This document shows, piece after piece, positions 37,193 through 46,456 of a stretch of 64,000 bases of DNA; position 1 is the first letter of the stretch, and the number at the start of each line of letters is the position of its first letter. Below the pieces are notes generated by a model. It was not told the DNA's origin and did not search any database. It saw nothing but the letters and a program-made list of their open reading frames with translations. A program made the position numbers and the translations under genes. Source of the DNA: Occallatibacter gabretensis (GTDB lineage Bacteria > Acidobacteriota > Terriglobia > Terriglobales > Acidobacteriaceae); the NCBI RefSeq assembly GCF_001449115.1, contig NZ_LAIJ01000009.1:806001-870000 (forward strand), written 5' to 3'.

Positions 37193-38474
37193 TCGTCTTC
37201 CTCCCGCGCGACACGTTCTTCAATCTCACCCGCACAGCCTCAGCATGCGCCGTCAATCCCTCAGCCTCCGCCAGCAACACAGCCTTAGGTCCCAGTTCGC
37301 GAATCGCATCACCGTCGTACTCCTGCACCGTGATCAACTTCACAAAATCATTCACGCTCAGTCCACCACGCACACGCGCCTGCCCGCCGGTAGGCAGCGT
37401 ATGGTTCGGTCCGGAGATGTAATCTCCCATCGGCTGCGCACTCCATCGCCCCACAAACACTGATCCAGCATTCCGCACCCAAGCAAGATCTTCCACCGAA
37501 TCCACGGTCAGGTGCTCCGGCGCAATGCGATTCGTAAGCCCACGTGCTTCTTCAAGCGACGCGGCAACAATCACCACACCATTCCGCTTCAGTGCCTCAC
37601 GCGCAACTGTATTCGTTCGCGTCCGCACCTTCGTCTCCGCAATCACGTCTTTTGCAAGAGCCTTGCGCGTTGTAATAAAAACCGCCAACGCCTCCGGATC
37701 ATGCTCCGCCTGCGCCACAAGATCGGAAGCAATCTCCACCGCCGTCCCGTGTTCGCTTGTCACCAAAATCTCTGTGGGCCCCGCAAGCATATCAATCGCG
37801 CAATCAAACGCAACCTCACGCTTGGCCGCGGTGACATACAAATTTCCAGGCCCCACAATCTTGTCGACACGCGCAATGCTTTCCGTACCATATGCAAGCG
37901 AAGCAATCGCATGTGCGCCGCCCACGCGATAGAATTCGGTGATACCCAGCAGATGTGCCGCAGCCAGCGTCTCTCGCGCAGGCTTCGCCGATACCGCCAC
38001 AATCCGCGTCACACCCGCCACCTGTGCCGGAATTGCCGTCATCAGCAAAGTGGACGGCAGCGGATGCCTTCCGCTCGGCACATAACATCCCACCGCTTCC
38101 AGCGGACGCACAAGCTGCCCGGTCGTCAGCCCTGCAATTGACGTGTTCTTCCACGACTGCGGCATCTGTCTCTCTGCAAATCCGCGAATCTGCCCCGCAG
38201 CCGTAGTCAACGCCGCACGCATTTCCGCGTCGCAAGCCTCCCACGCAGCAGCCATCTCATCCTGGCCGATGCGGAGCTCGTCAGCATCGACAAGCCCATC
38301 CAATTTCTTCGCATATCGCAGCAGCGCGTGGTCGCCATCGCGCCGTACATCAGCCACAATGCGGCGCACCGCGGGCAAGACACCATCCAGCGATGTCCCG
38401 CCCCGCCTCTCAAGCGCCGCAATCGTATCCCCGGCCTTGCGTGCGCCGCGCCCGGTTGTTTGTATCAGCTTCAT
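37185..38474 (-). CDS. hisD: Histidinol dehydrogenase
   Basis: A 429-residue zinc enzyme carrying out the last two NAD-dependent oxidations from histidinol to histidine. Seen are CYVPSGRHPLPSTLLMTAIPA, VGGAHAIASLAYGTESI, DKIVGPGNLYVTAAKREV, AGPTEILV and the C-terminal PEHLTVDSVEDL and GPNHTLPTGGQAR segments that hold the zinc and catalytic residues. The ATG at 38474 starts the family sequence and lies 13 bases after the hisG stop. Confidence 0.97.
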   Translation of the reverse strand: MKLIQTTGRGARKAGDTIAALERRGGTSLDGVLPAVRRIVADVRRDGDHALLRYAKKLDGLVDADELRIGQDEMAAAWEACDAEMRAALTTAAGQIRGFAERQMPQSWKNTSIAGLTTGQLVRPLEAVGCYVPSGRHPLPSTLLMTAIPAQVAGVTRIVAVSAKPARETLAAAHLLGITEFYRVGGAHAIASLAYGTESIARVDKIVGPGNLYVTAAKREVAFDCAIDMLAGPTEILVTSEHGTAVEIASDLVAQAEHDPEALAVFITTRKALAKDVIAETKVRTRTNTVAREALKRNGVVIVAASLEEARGLTNRIAPEHLTVDSVEDLAWVRNAGSVFVGRWSAQPMGDYISGPNHTLPTGGQARVRGGLSVNDFVKLITVQEYDGDAIRELGPKAVLLAEAEGLTAHAEAVRVRLKNVSRGRKTNG

Positions 38475-38487
38475 CACAGCACAACCC

Positions 38488-39363
38488 CTAAAGCACAACT
38501 TTATTCAGCGGATACTCTACAATCCCCGTAGCCTGCGCCGCCTTCAATCGCGGAATCACATCGCGCGCCACGCGGTCTTCCAGAATCGTGTTCACCGCCA
38601 CCCACTCCGCATCGTTCAACTGCGAAACCGTCGGAGAGTTTAACGATGGCAGCACTGCAAGTACCGCGTTCAGGTTGTCCTTCTTTACATTCAGCATCAG
38701 GCCCACCTGCGACTGAGCATCAATTGCCCCGCGCAGCATCAGCGCCAGCGACTCTAGCTTTTCCTTCTTCCACGCATCGGTCAGCGCTGCCTTGCTCGCA
38801 ATGAAATGCGTTTCGCTCTCCATCACCGTATCAATAATCTTTAGATGGTTTGCCTTGAGCGAGCTGCCCGTCTCCGTCACTTCCACAATCGCATCAGCCA
38901 GCATGGGCGGCTTCACTTCCGTCGCGCCCCAGCTGAACTCTACCTTCACATTTACGCCCTTGCTTGCAAAGTACCGCTTGCTCACTTCGACCAGTTCTGT
39001 CGCAATGATCTTGCCTTCCAGGTCTTCAGCCTTTTCAAAGCCTGAGTTCTCTGGAACCGCCAGCACCCAGCGCACCTTGCGCCTGCTCTGCTTCGCATAA
39101 GTCAGCGTGGTCACGCTCGTTACATTCAGGCCGCTCTCCACCACCCAGTCAATACCCGTCAGCCCCGCATCCAGTACGCCGTGATCCACATAGCGCGCCA
39201 TCTCCTGCGCGCGAATCAACATGCACTCAATCTCGCTGTCGTCAATCGTAGGAAAATACGACCGCCCATCCGCATAGATATTCCAGCCCGCGCGCTTGAA
39301 CAGCGCAATCGTCGCATCCTGCAAGCTTCCCTTGGGAATTCCGAGTCTCAGCTTATTTGCCAC
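38488..39363 (-). CDS. hisG: ATP phosphoribosyltransferase (long form)
   Basis: A 291-residue enzyme joining ATP and PRPP in the first, feedback-controlled step of histidine synthesis. [18 protein letters not shown] starts the catalytic part and [15 protein letters not shown] follows. The C-terminal regulatory ACT-like domain ([20 protein letters not shown]) marks the long form, which does not need HisZ. The start is taken as GTG 39363: GGAGG stands six bases before it and it overlaps the hisI end by 11 bases. The ATG further upstream would add residues with no family match. Confidence 0.95.
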   Translation of the reverse strand: MANKLRLGIPKGSLQDATIALFKRAGWNIYADGRSYFPTIDDSEIECMLIRAQEMARYVDHGVLDAGLTGIDWVVESGLNVTSVTTLTYAKQSRRKVRWVLAVPENSGFEKAEDLEGKIIATELVEVSKRYFASKGVNVKVEFSWGATEVKPPMLADAIVEVTETGSSLKANHLKIIDTVMESETHFIASKAALTDAWKKEKLESLALMLRGAIDAQSQVGLMLNVKKDNLNAVLAVLPSLNSPTVSQLNDAEWVAVNTILEDRVARDVIPRLKAAQATGIVEYPLNKVVL

Positions 39364-39703
39364 TTGCGGCCTCCGTCTTCTCTGCATCCAGTGCAATCGA
39401 TCGTGTAAAGCAGCTCACCGTGCCCTCGTGGCACACAAGGCCGTCGCCTTCCACCTCCACGCGAAAAAGCAGCGTGTCGTTGTCGCAATCGGTCGAAGCC
39501 GAGATGATCCGCAGCCTGTTCCCGCTCGTCTCACCCTTCATCCACAGCTTCTGGCGCGTCCTGCTCCAGAAGGTTACAAAACCTGTCTCCAGTGTCTTTG
39601 CATAACTTGTGGGATTCAGAAATCCCAGCATAAGCACTTCACCCGTCTGCGCGTCCTGCACAATGCCGGGCGCCAGTCCATCCATCTTCTCGAAATCGAT
39701 CAT
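39353..39703 (-). CDS. hisI: Phosphoribosyl-AMP cyclohydrolase
   Basis: A 116-residue protein opening the purine ring of phosphoribosyl-AMP, step 3 of histidine synthesis. [38 protein letters not shown] and the Asp/Cys zinc sites ([24 protein letters not shown]) are visible. The HisE pyrophosphatase domain often fused to it is missing, so hisE must lie elsewhere. It is the first structural gene of the operon, 100 bases after the leader peptide, with the attenuator terminator between. Confidence 0.95.
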   Translation of the reverse strand: MIDFEKMDGLAPGIVQDAQTGEVLMLGFLNPTSYAKTLETGFVTFWSRTRQKLWMKGETSGNRLRIISASTDCDNDTLLFRVEVEGDGLVCHEGTVSCFTRSIALDAEKTEAASGK

Positions 39704-39738
39704 GACCCTGTCTCTATCGTGGTTTGAGTTGCGTGGAC

Positions 39739-39775
39739 AAAAGAAAAAGCCCGTCGGCGTTTTGCCGGCGGGCTT
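39739..39775 (-). terminator. his operon attenuator terminator
   Basis: On the minus-strand RNA a 12-bp stem with one A-C mismatch (39775-39764 with 39758-39747) is followed by TTTCTTTT. It lies between the His-rich leader peptide and hisI. Its 5' arm CCGCCGGC (39771-39764) can also pair with GTCGGCGG (39830-39823) inside the leader peptide, which would prevent terminator formation. This is the layout of classical ribosome-mediated attenuation. Confidence 0.85.
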
Positions 39776-39802
39776 GCTGGTCTTACTTGAATCTCTGGCG
39801 CT

Positions 39803-39877
39803 TTACTTCAGGCCATAGCAGTCCGCCGACATGGAGTGTCCATGATGATGATGGCGGTGATGGTTGAAGCTCTGCAT
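39803..39877 (-). CDS. hisL: his operon leader peptide (seven His codons)
   Basis: A 24-residue reading frame from ATG 39877 to TAA 39803. Residues 6-14 are HHRHHHHGH, that is seven His codons within nine. Such a run just before a terminator hairpin and hisI is the sign of a histidine attenuator: low charged tRNA-His stalls the ribosome on these codons and frees the antiterminator segment at 39830-39823; full translation covers it. The ribosome site is weak (no clear AGGAGG before the ATG). It was found by reading the his upstream region, not by family match. Confidence 0.85.
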   Translation of the reverse strand: MQSFNHHRHHHHGHSMSADCYGLK

Positions 39878-39947
39878 CTGTCAGTTACAGTACGATGGGT
39901 TCGCGGGGCATGTCAACTCATCTGGCCCGCTTTACCAAATCTTCAAA

Positions 39948-40781
39948 CTACTGCGGAGGCCCCTGCGCGGGCGGGCCGCCTGCTGGCCCCGGCCCACCGC
40001 CTGGCCCCTGACCCATGACAGACACTGCCGTGGCCACAAACGCGCCGCCCTTCACAGCACCTTCCACGCGGACTGTGTCGCCCACCTGCACATCGGCCAG
40101 CGTAATCGGATCGCGCCGTTTGCGGAAAGTCGTGTTCTCATCGGCCATAAACGCATGTGAGGCATGGTCCACGCCACTCTCAATCGTCACCTTCGTCTCA
40201 TTCACTGCGGTCACGCGCCCCGCCAACCATGTCTTGCCAAAGTTGGCTTCCATCTCGCGCATCTGCTTCACGCGCTCCGGGTCCAGCTGCATCACCATCA
40301 CGGCGCCCACGGATTTGGCCGCGTCATCAATCTCGCCGCCGGCCACAATAATGTCGCCTACCTTGATGTCCGTAGCTTTGATCGCAATCGGTGGATCCAT
40401 CTGCCGTCCACCCGAGCCGTCGCGTCCGCCATTGCCGCCGCCGCGTGTAGCTCCTGCGCCTGGCTGCCCATCACTCGCCGCGCCAGCGGGTCGCGGAACA
40501 CTCTTCACGATCCGCGTATTTGCGCTGAAATGTACGGTATAAATCTCGCCCGCTTCGTTCTTCACCAGGAAATGGTCAGCCGCAACTCCCGTGACGGTTC
40601 CCGTCACGCCGCGGCCCATCTGGCCCATGCCTCTGCCACGCCCCTGCCCATAGCCCCCACCCTGACCTTGCTGGGGGGAAGCGCCCGCATCCTGCTGAGC
40701 CACTGCAGCAGCGCCGGTAGCAAGCGCCAACGCCACTATTCCAAACGCAAAAACGGGCACACTACACAAACGGAATCTCAT
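39948..40781 (-). CDS. Secreted DUF5666-domain protein
   Basis: A 277-residue exported protein: signal peptide ending AAAVAQQ, a Gly/Gln/Arg-rich low-complexity stretch (QGQGGGYGQGRGRGMGQMGR), then two OB-fold-like DUF5666 modules (GTVTGVAADHFLVKNEAGE with DIKVGDIIVAGGEID, and GRVTAVNETKVTIESGVDH with DVQVGDTVRVEG). A Gly/Pro-rich tail follows. Such proteins are common in Acidobacteria; function unknown. It ends about 70 bases upstream of the his leader on the same strand, so readthrough into his is possible. Confidence 0.8.
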   Translation of the reverse strand: MRFRLCSVPVFAFGIVALALATGAAAVAQQDAGASPQQGQGGGYGQGRGRGMGQMGRGVTGTVTGVAADHFLVKNEAGEIYTVHFSANTRIVKSVPRPAGAASDGQPGAGATRGGGNGGRDGSGGRQMDPPIAIKATDIKVGDIIVAGGEIDDAAKSVGAVMVMQLDPERVKQMREMEANFGKTWLAGRVTAVNETKVTIESGVDHASHAFMADENTTFRKRRDPITLADVQVGDTVRVEGAVKGGAFVATAVSVMGQGPGGGPGPAGGPPAQGPPQ

Positions 40782-40833
40782 CGTCTTTCTCCTACATGAG
40801 AATAGACGCGCAAATCCGATTCGCAGACGACGC

Positions 40834-41688
40834 CTACCTCTGGCTTTGGTTCTGTTCCATCATCATTGCCTGAAAAGCCGGCATGTCGCGCAACCCAGTA
40901 AACTGTTCATCCTCAGAAATCTTCTTCGGGTTTGTGAATCCCTCGTTCAGGGCCATCCGCAGATACTCAATCGCCTGCACCTTCGCGCCCGTCAACATGC
41001 AGCCTCTGGCCATGTAGTAGTTCATCGCCCCACGATCCTGCGTAGCGGTCGGATTCTCAATCCGCACTCCCGCCGCGTGAGAAAAGACCGTCGGATCGAT
41101 CGCCAGCGCGGCCCGGTATTCCTCCCACCCCTTCTTGTACTTATGGTCGGAAAGATACGCCGTTCCCAGATTTTTATGGAAGAGCGGCGAGGTCGGATCC
41201 AGCTTCACCGCCTTGCGGTACTCCTTTTCCGCATCGTTAAACCGCCGTGCCGATACCGCTATGGATCCGATGTTATTTACAACGGAAGCATTCTTCGGCT
41301 CCAGATGGTGCGCAACGTCATAGCAGCGCAGCGCCTCCGCGTTGATGTAAAGCAACTGATAGGCGATTCCCATCTTGTTCCACACCGCGGCTGAGTCCTG
41401 CGGCGCATGCTTAAATGCCTCAATCGCCGCTTGATACCGCTGATGTGCCATCAGCGCGTCGCCCTCGCTCTCAGCCGGGCTCTGCACCGGCGTGGCCGCG
41501 CGCGCGGCCACACCAGTGCCGCTGCTCTGCTGCGTTGAGGTTGCGTAGGAAATGGTAGCCATCGCAGCGCCCGCGCCGCTCGCCGTCTCTTCTTCTGGCG
41601 GCTGGCTCCAGGCCGTCAGGGACACCACACCAAGCACTGCCAACGCCGGCAGCGCCACCCTGCAAAGAAAAACCCGTGATTTTGCCAT
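40834..41688 (-). CDS. Tetratricopeptide-repeat protein
   Basis: A 284-residue protein with an N-terminal hydrophobic signal/anchor (VALPALAVLGVVSLTAWSQ), an Ala/Thr/Ser-rich linker and about four TPR units from residue 80 on. Examples are ALMAHQRYQAAIEAFKHAPQ, AVWNKMGIAYQLLYINAEAL, NNIGSIAVSARRFNDAEKEY and LFHKNLGTAYLSDHKYKKGW. Probably a periplasmic protein-protein interaction scaffold. It is 52 bases upstream of the DUF5666 gene on the same strand, so cotranscription is likely. Confidence 0.85.
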   Translation of the reverse strand: MAKSRVFLCRVALPALAVLGVVSLTAWSQPPEEETASGAGAAMATISYATSTQQSSGTGVAARAATPVQSPAESEGDALMAHQRYQAAIEAFKHAPQDSAAVWNKMGIAYQLLYINAEALRCYDVAHHLEPKNASVVNNIGSIAVSARRFNDAEKEYRKAVKLDPTSPLFHKNLGTAYLSDHKYKKGWEEYRAALAIDPTVFSHAAGVRIENPTATQDRGAMNYYMARGCMLTGAKVQAIEYLRMALNEGFTNPKKISEDEQFTGLRDMPAFQAMMMEQNQSQR

Positions 41689-41940
41689 GGCTTCCTCCTG
41701 GCTTCTGAAGGAACGCGAGAAATTATAGTCCTATTCACATTCCATTCGCACGGAGCATCTGAATATTTCCTTCGATAGCAGAATTCACAATTTGGTGAGC
41801 CAAATCCATAAATCAGCATCTAAACGGTGGGTACATTTGTTTTCGGTTATGCCGATGTACTTAATTAGCAGGGGAGACGCACTGCCATCGCCACCGTTAT
41901 TGACACCTCCGCCGCGCCTCACACGGCATTTGCCGACTCC

Positions 41941-43155
41941 TTGCGTGACCGCTTCCGCGTTACACGTCGCCGCACTTTGGATCTGACCGCACCTCTCACT
42001 CCGGAAGACATGATGGTGCAATCCTGTCCGGAGGCTTCGCCCGTTAAGTGGCACTTGGCCCACACCGCCTGGTTCTTTGAATCCTTCATCCTGCGCGAAT
42101 TTCTTCCTGGCTACAAAGCCTTTCATCCCGACTTCGTCTGGCTCTTCAATAGCTACTACCAGACATTCGCCGCATTTCCCGAAAAGCGCCTACGTTCCTC
42201 CTTTTCCCGCCCTGCACTCAATGAAATCCTTCGCTTCCGCGCTTACGTGGACGAACACATCCTCCGGCTCCTAGAAAGCAATCCGCCCGCGGAAGTTCTC
42301 GCCCGCATTGAGCTCGGCCTCTACCACGAAGAGCAGCATCAGGAGCTGATCCTCACCGACATCCTCCACGCCTTCTTCACCAATCCGCTGCGGCCCGTCT
42401 ATCTGCCCACACCGCATGAACTGGCTCAGCAGTCTGCTGAGCTACATACAGATCCAATCCGCTTCATCCCGCACAAAGGCGGTCTGCACGACATCGGCCA
42501 CTCCGGCGCGGGCTTCTGCTTCGATAACGAACTGCCCCGTCATCGCGTATGGCTTGAACCGTACGCTCTCGCCGATCGCCTCGTCACTTGTACAGAATTT
42601 GCGGAATTCATCGCCGACGGAGGCTACAGCCGTCCCGAACTCTGGCTCTCGGACGGCTGGAACGCCGTACAGGAGCAGAAATGGCGCGCCCCGCTCTACT
42701 GGGATAGAAACGATAGCGGCGCGAGCGCCACAACGGAATGGAGCGTCTTTACCCTGCACGGTGCCATGAGCTTTCACGAAGTTGCCAACTCGCCCGTCAG
42801 CCACATCAGCTTCTATGAAGCCGATGCCTACGCCCGCTGGGCCGGCTACCGTCTGCCCACGGAATTCGAGTGGGAGGCCGCCGTCGAATCTTCCACCTCG
42901 CTAGCCCAGGACGAGAACAGCGCGAAGCTCCGGTGGGAGTGGACCGCAAGTGCCTATTTGCCGTATCCCGGCTTTCACCCTCTTCCCGGCTCGCTAGGCG
43001 AATATAACGGCAAGTTCATGAGCGGGCAGATGGTTCTCCGTGGAGGTTCCTGTTGTACCCCGCCTGGACACACCCGCTCCAGTTACCGAAATTTTTTTAC
43101 CCCTGCAACGCGCTGGCAATTTTCCGGAATCAGGCTGGCCCGAAAGAGTGAATAG
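41941..43155 (+). CDS. egtB: Ergothioneine biosynthesis sulfoxide synthase EgtB
   Basis: An iron-dependent enzyme that joins trimethylhistidine (hercynine) with a thiol and oxygen to make the sulfoxide precursor of ergothioneine. The DinB-like N-terminal domain carries the iron-ligand histidines in KWHLAHTAWFFE and LYHEEQHQELILTD. The C-terminal FGE-sulfatase-like domain has GYRLPTEFEWEAA, VLRGGSCCTPPGHTRSSYRNFF and FSGIRLAR. The frame has no ATG or GTG at its 5' end: TTG 41941 gives 404 residues, while residues upstream (back to a TAG near 41866) still look coding. The true start is therefore uncertain. egtD follows after 142 bases. Confidence 0.93.
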   Translation: MRDRFRVTRRRTLDLTAPLTPEDMMVQSCPEASPVKWHLAHTAWFFESFILREFLPGYKAFHPDFVWLFNSYYQTFAAFPEKRLRSSFSRPALNEILRFRAYVDEHILRLLESNPPAEVLARIELGLYHEEQHQELILTDILHAFFTNPLRPVYLPTPHELAQQSAELHTDPIRFIPHKGGLHDIGHSGAGFCFDNELPRHRVWLEPYALADRLVTCTEFAEFIADGGYSRPELWLSDGWNAVQEQKWRAPLYWDRNDSGASATTEWSVFTLHGAMSFHEVANSPVSHISFYEADAYARWAGYRLPTEFEWEAAVESSTSLAQDENSAKLRWEWTASAYLPYPGFHPLPGSLGEYNGKFMSGQMVLRGGSCCTPPGHTRSSYRNFFTPATRWQFSGIRLARKSE

Positions 43156-43297
43156 CTTGTGCGTCTCTTTTGCTATCGTCTCCGCTGCACCACCTGTTGT
43201 AGGATGCGATGGCTCGAAGTCTGAAGTTTGTATTGTGGCATTTTTTAACGTCAATGCGATCATCCCTAACCGGAAAATTCGCATCACATAGGTCGGC

Positions 43298-44299
43298 ATG
43301 ACAACTCTTTCGCTTCCTCTCAACTCAGTTGCCGCACAGCATGTTTTCGCGGCCGTAAACGAAGGCCTTCTTTCCTCCCCCAAAGCCCTCCCCGCGTGGC
43401 TCTTCTACGACGAAACCGGTTCTCGTCTCTTTGACCGCATCACAGAATTGCCCGAGTACTACCCCACCCGCACCGAGCGCGCCATCTTCGCTGCCAATGC
43501 TGCTGAAATCATCGCCCTTGCTGCTGACTCCCATGCTCTCCAGATCATCGAGCTTGGCGCCGGGTCGTGCGACAAAACACGCATCCTGCTTCAGGCCGCG
43601 GTCGAGCGTCAGGACACTGTTCTCTACGAACCCGTCGACGTCTCCCCTGCGCCCCTCGAAGAGGCCCGGGAGCGGATCGAGCGCGAAATTCCCGGCGTCC
43701 TCGTATCGCCTCGCGTGCAGGACTACACTCGCTCGCTCGCTCTCGATCCGCCACTTAGTGGCGAGCGCCGTCTCGTCCTCTACATTGGTTCCAGCATCGG
43801 CAACTTCGAACCCGCAGAGGCTCACGCCCTGCTCGCGGAGATTCGCTCCACTCTCGATCCTGGCGATACTCTCCTCGTCGGTGTGGATCTCGTCAAAGAG
43901 GAAGCGCTCTTGCACGCCGCCTACAATGACGAAGCCGGCGTCACTGAAGCCTTTAATCGCAACCTCCTTCACCGGCTCAATCGCGAGCTGGGAGCAAACT
44001 TCAAGCCCGATCTCTTCGCCCATCGTGCCATCTGGAACCCTCAGCACTCGCGCATCGAAATGCATCTAGAAAGCTTGCTCCGCCAGATCGTCACCATACC
44101 CGGCTGTCACACAGAATCCGGGACGGGTCGGGACATGCAAATCGAGTTCGCTCGCGGCGAGACCATCCATACCGAAAACAGCTACAAATATCGCCCCGGT
44201 CAGACAGAATCCATGCTGGAGTCCGTCGGCTTCACCCCGCTGAAGACCTGGACCGACAAGCGCGGTTGGTTTGCAGTCTCCCTCGCTCGCGCCGCATAA
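43298..44299 (+). CDS. egtD: L-histidine N-alpha-methyltransferase EgtD
   Basis: A 333-residue SAM-dependent enzyme that trimethylates the amino group of histidine to hercynine, the substrate of EgtB. Typical are KALPAWLFYDETGSRLFDRI, TELPEYYPTRTERAIF, the SAM site IIELGAGSCDKTRILL, YIGSSIGNFEP, and the late IHTENSYKYRP. With egtB it makes the core two-gene ergothioneine pathway; no egtA, egtC or egtE is adjacent, so the later C-S lyase step must be encoded elsewhere. Confidence 0.95.
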   Translation: MTTLSLPLNSVAAQHVFAAVNEGLLSSPKALPAWLFYDETGSRLFDRITELPEYYPTRTERAIFAANAAEIIALAADSHALQIIELGAGSCDKTRILLQAAVERQDTVLYEPVDVSPAPLEEARERIEREIPGVLVSPRVQDYTRSLALDPPLSGERRLVLYIGSSIGNFEPAEAHALLAEIRSTLDPGDTLLVGVDLVKEEALLHAAYNDEAGVTEAFNRNLLHRLNRELGANFKPDLFAHRAIWNPQHSRIEMHLESLLRQIVTIPGCHTESGTGRDMQIEFARGETIHTENSYKYRPGQTESMLESVGFTPLKTWTDKRGWFAVSLARAA

Positions 44300-44321
44300 C
44301 CTTTTTACCGCTCATGTCTCA

Positions 44322-44351
44322 CCTTTGCGCCTTTTCACGGGTGCAAGGGTG
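44322..44351. terminator. Hairpin between convergent egtD and exporter genes
   Basis: An 11-bp stem with two G-T pairs (44322-44332 with 44341-44351) sits between two convergent stops. A T-run follows some bases later on the plus strand. It may end egtD transcription, or be a decayed member of the CACCCTT/AAGGGTG-type REP-like family. Confidence 0.4.
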
Positions 44352-44355
44352 GACA

Positions 44356-45279
44356 TCATTTTTTCGCCCTCATAATTACAAACACCGCCACCAGCACCAA
44401 CACAGCCCCAGCCACCGTGCGAATCGTAATCGCCTCCCCGGCGAGAAAATATCCCAGCACCACGGCCACAATCGGATTCACATACGCATAGCTTGCCACG
44501 CGCGTCGCCGGCATATGCCCCAGCAGCCATACATATGCAGTAAAAGCCAGCAGCGACCCAACCACGATCAGGTAAACAATCGCAGTCAGCCCACGCAGGC
44601 TTATATGCGGCAGCGGATTCAGCTCGCCACACACCGCCGAGACACCCAGAAGCATGGCTCCGCCCAGCATCATCGTGCAGGCCGAGGTCATCGTCCTGCT
44701 CGTAGGCAATTTCATGGACCGGCTCAGGACCCCGCCCACCGCCCAAGTGCTGCTTCCGGCAAGAATCGCGACCGCAGGCCATAACGGAACAGCTGCAGGA
44801 ATGCCCAACCCACTCGCAGGAAGCATCAGCGCCGCAACGCCGCCAAAGCCAATCATCGTAGCTGCCGCAATCGCTGCGCTCCATCGCTGTTGTCGAAGGA
44901 CAACAATCTCCGCAAGGAAGGTAAAGATTGGAATCGTCGCCGCCAGCACCGCCGCAATCCCCGAAGGAACATACTTCTCCGCCCAGAACAATGCCGCATA
45001 CTCGGCGGTAAACATCAGCAGTCCCAGCACAAACAGGTTCCGCCACTCCACCTGCGCCGGCATAGGCTCGCCCTTCGCGCGCATAAAGAGAAACAGAATC
45101 ACCCCTGCAGTAAAGAAGCGCGCAAACGCCGCAAAAACCGGCGGCATCTCTTCGACCGCCACGCGAATGCCGAGAAATGTCGTCCCCCACAAGATGTAAA
45201 TCGCAAAAAATGAGGCCAGCACGCGCAGCCGGTAGCCTGCCGTATGCGGATTCTGTTCTGTGGTCGGCGCTGTGCTCAT
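44356..45279 (-). CDS. EamA/DMT-family exporter
   Basis: A 307-residue inner-membrane protein with about ten helices in two EamA repeats. Typical segments are FAIYILWGTTFLGIRVAVEEMPP (opening of repeat 1), SSTWAVGGVLSRS and YVNPIVAVVLGYFLAGE (end of repeat 2). It resembles the YedA/RhtA-like drug and metabolite exporters; the substrate is unknown. It stands alone, divergent from the following lipoprotein gene. Confidence 0.9.
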   Translation of the reverse strand: MSTAPTTEQNPHTAGYRLRVLASFFAIYILWGTTFLGIRVAVEEMPPVFAAFARFFTAGVILFLFMRAKGEPMPAQVEWRNLFVLGLLMFTAEYAALFWAEKYVPSGIAAVLAATIPIFTFLAEIVVLRQQRWSAAIAAATMIGFGGVAALMLPASGLGIPAAVPLWPAVAILAGSSTWAVGGVLSRSMKLPTSRTMTSACTMMLGGAMLLGVSAVCGELNPLPHISLRGLTAIVYLIVVGSLLAFTAYVWLLGHMPATRVASYAYVNPIVAVVLGYFLAGEAITIRTVAGAVLVLVAVFVIMRAKK

Positions 45280-45332
45280 GGATGCTTCTACTTTATCCCC
45301 TGCGTGAATGCAGTCCGGTAGACTGAAAAGCG

Positions 45333-46445
45333 ATGAATCGCATAGCGCGATGGCTTATCGGCTCAGTGGCGTTTTGCGCCCTCGGGGCTTCTATCTCGAA
45401 TCTCGCCGGTTGCGGCATGGAAGCCGCGCCGCAGCCGCCTTCACTCAAGCTGCCGGACCGTGTAACGGATCTCGCCGCTGTCCGCGCGGGTAATCAGGTC
45501 ACGCTCACCTGGACCACTCCAAAACACGACACCGACAAGGTCATCCTCAACGGCGATGTGACCGTTGCCATCTGCCGCCAGGAGAACGGTAACGGCTGCC
45601 TTCCCGCCGGAACCATCCAGATTGCTCCCGGCACAAAGGGCACATTTACAGAAGCGCTTCCGCCTCAGCTCATCAGCGGGCCGCCGCGCAGCCTCGCTTA
45701 TTTCGTCGAGCTTAAAAACCACCGCGGCCGTTCCGCCGGTCCATCCAACGCAACCATCGTTCTCGCCGGACAAGCCCCAGCCCCGGTCGCAGAACTCGCC
45801 GCTGTGCTTCACAAGCAAGGCGTCGCGCTTCACTGGACCCCAGGCTCAAGCAGCCAGTCCATCCGCCTCTACCGCAAACTGCTTTCGGTCCCGCAGAAAA
45901 AACAGGACAACGGTCCGCTCGCTGCACCAAAGCAAGCCGCGGAAATCACCCTGCTCGTCGATTCCGACTCTGGCCGCGCCCTCGACTCAGCCGTCGAATT
46001 CACTTCAGACTATGAGTACCGTGCCCAGCGCGTCGCCCGCCTCGAGATCGGTGGTCAAACTCTGGAGCTAAGCGGCGAAATCTCCGCCCCCGTTCGCATC
46101 ACTGTCGAAGACACATTCCCGCCCACCGTCCCCACCGGGCTCGCAGCCGTCGCCACAGCAGCAAATGCTGCCACGCCCACATCCCCCGCAACCCCGGCTG
46201 CAGTCGACCTGAGCTGGCTTCCCGTCACCGATCGCAATCTCGCCGACTATATCGTCTACCGCCGCGAGGGCGAAGGCGCCTGGCAGCGCATCTCTCCCGC
46301 GCAGCCGCCGGTCATCGGCCCTGCCTTCCACGATGCCCAGGTCCAGCCCGGCCATACCTACCGTTATGCTGTTGCGTCCATCAGCCCAACCGGCCATGAA
46401 AGCGCCCGCAGCGCCGAAGCCGAAGAGACCGTTCCCTCGCAATAA
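45333..46445 (+). CDS. Lipoprotein with fibronectin type III-like domains
   Basis: A 370-residue protein with a lipobox (NLAGC) after a hydrophobic signal, so it is expected to be lipid-anchored. Fibronectin-III-like modules follow, recognisable by [40 protein letters not shown] and [13 protein letters not shown] with [20 protein letters not shown], ending [18 protein letters not shown]. Probably binds surface carbohydrate or proteins; no enzymatic motif is seen. It lies 11 bases before the FAH-family gene. Confidence 0.85.
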   Translation: MNRIARWLIGSVAFCALGASISNLAGCGMEAAPQPPSLKLPDRVTDLAAVRAGNQVTLTWTTPKHDTDKVILNGDVTVAICRQENGNGCLPAGTIQIAPGTKGTFTEALPPQLISGPPRSLAYFVELKNHRGRSAGPSNATIVLAGQAPAPVAELAAVLHKQGVALHWTPGSSSQSIRLYRKLLSVPQKKQDNGPLAAPKQAAEITLLVDSDSGRALDSAVEFTSDYEYRAQRVARLEIGGQTLELSGEISAPVRITVEDTFPPTVPTGLAAVATAANAATPTSPATPAAVDLSWLPVTDRNLADYIVYRREGEGAWQRISPAQPPVIGPAFHDAQVQPGHTYRYAVASISPTGHESARSAEAEETVPSQ

Positions 46446-46456
46446 AAGGACCATCC

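Noticed and set aside
36239..37288. 349-codon plus-strand frame
   Set aside because: Antisense of hisC and the end of hisD, rich in His/Arg from reversed GC codons.
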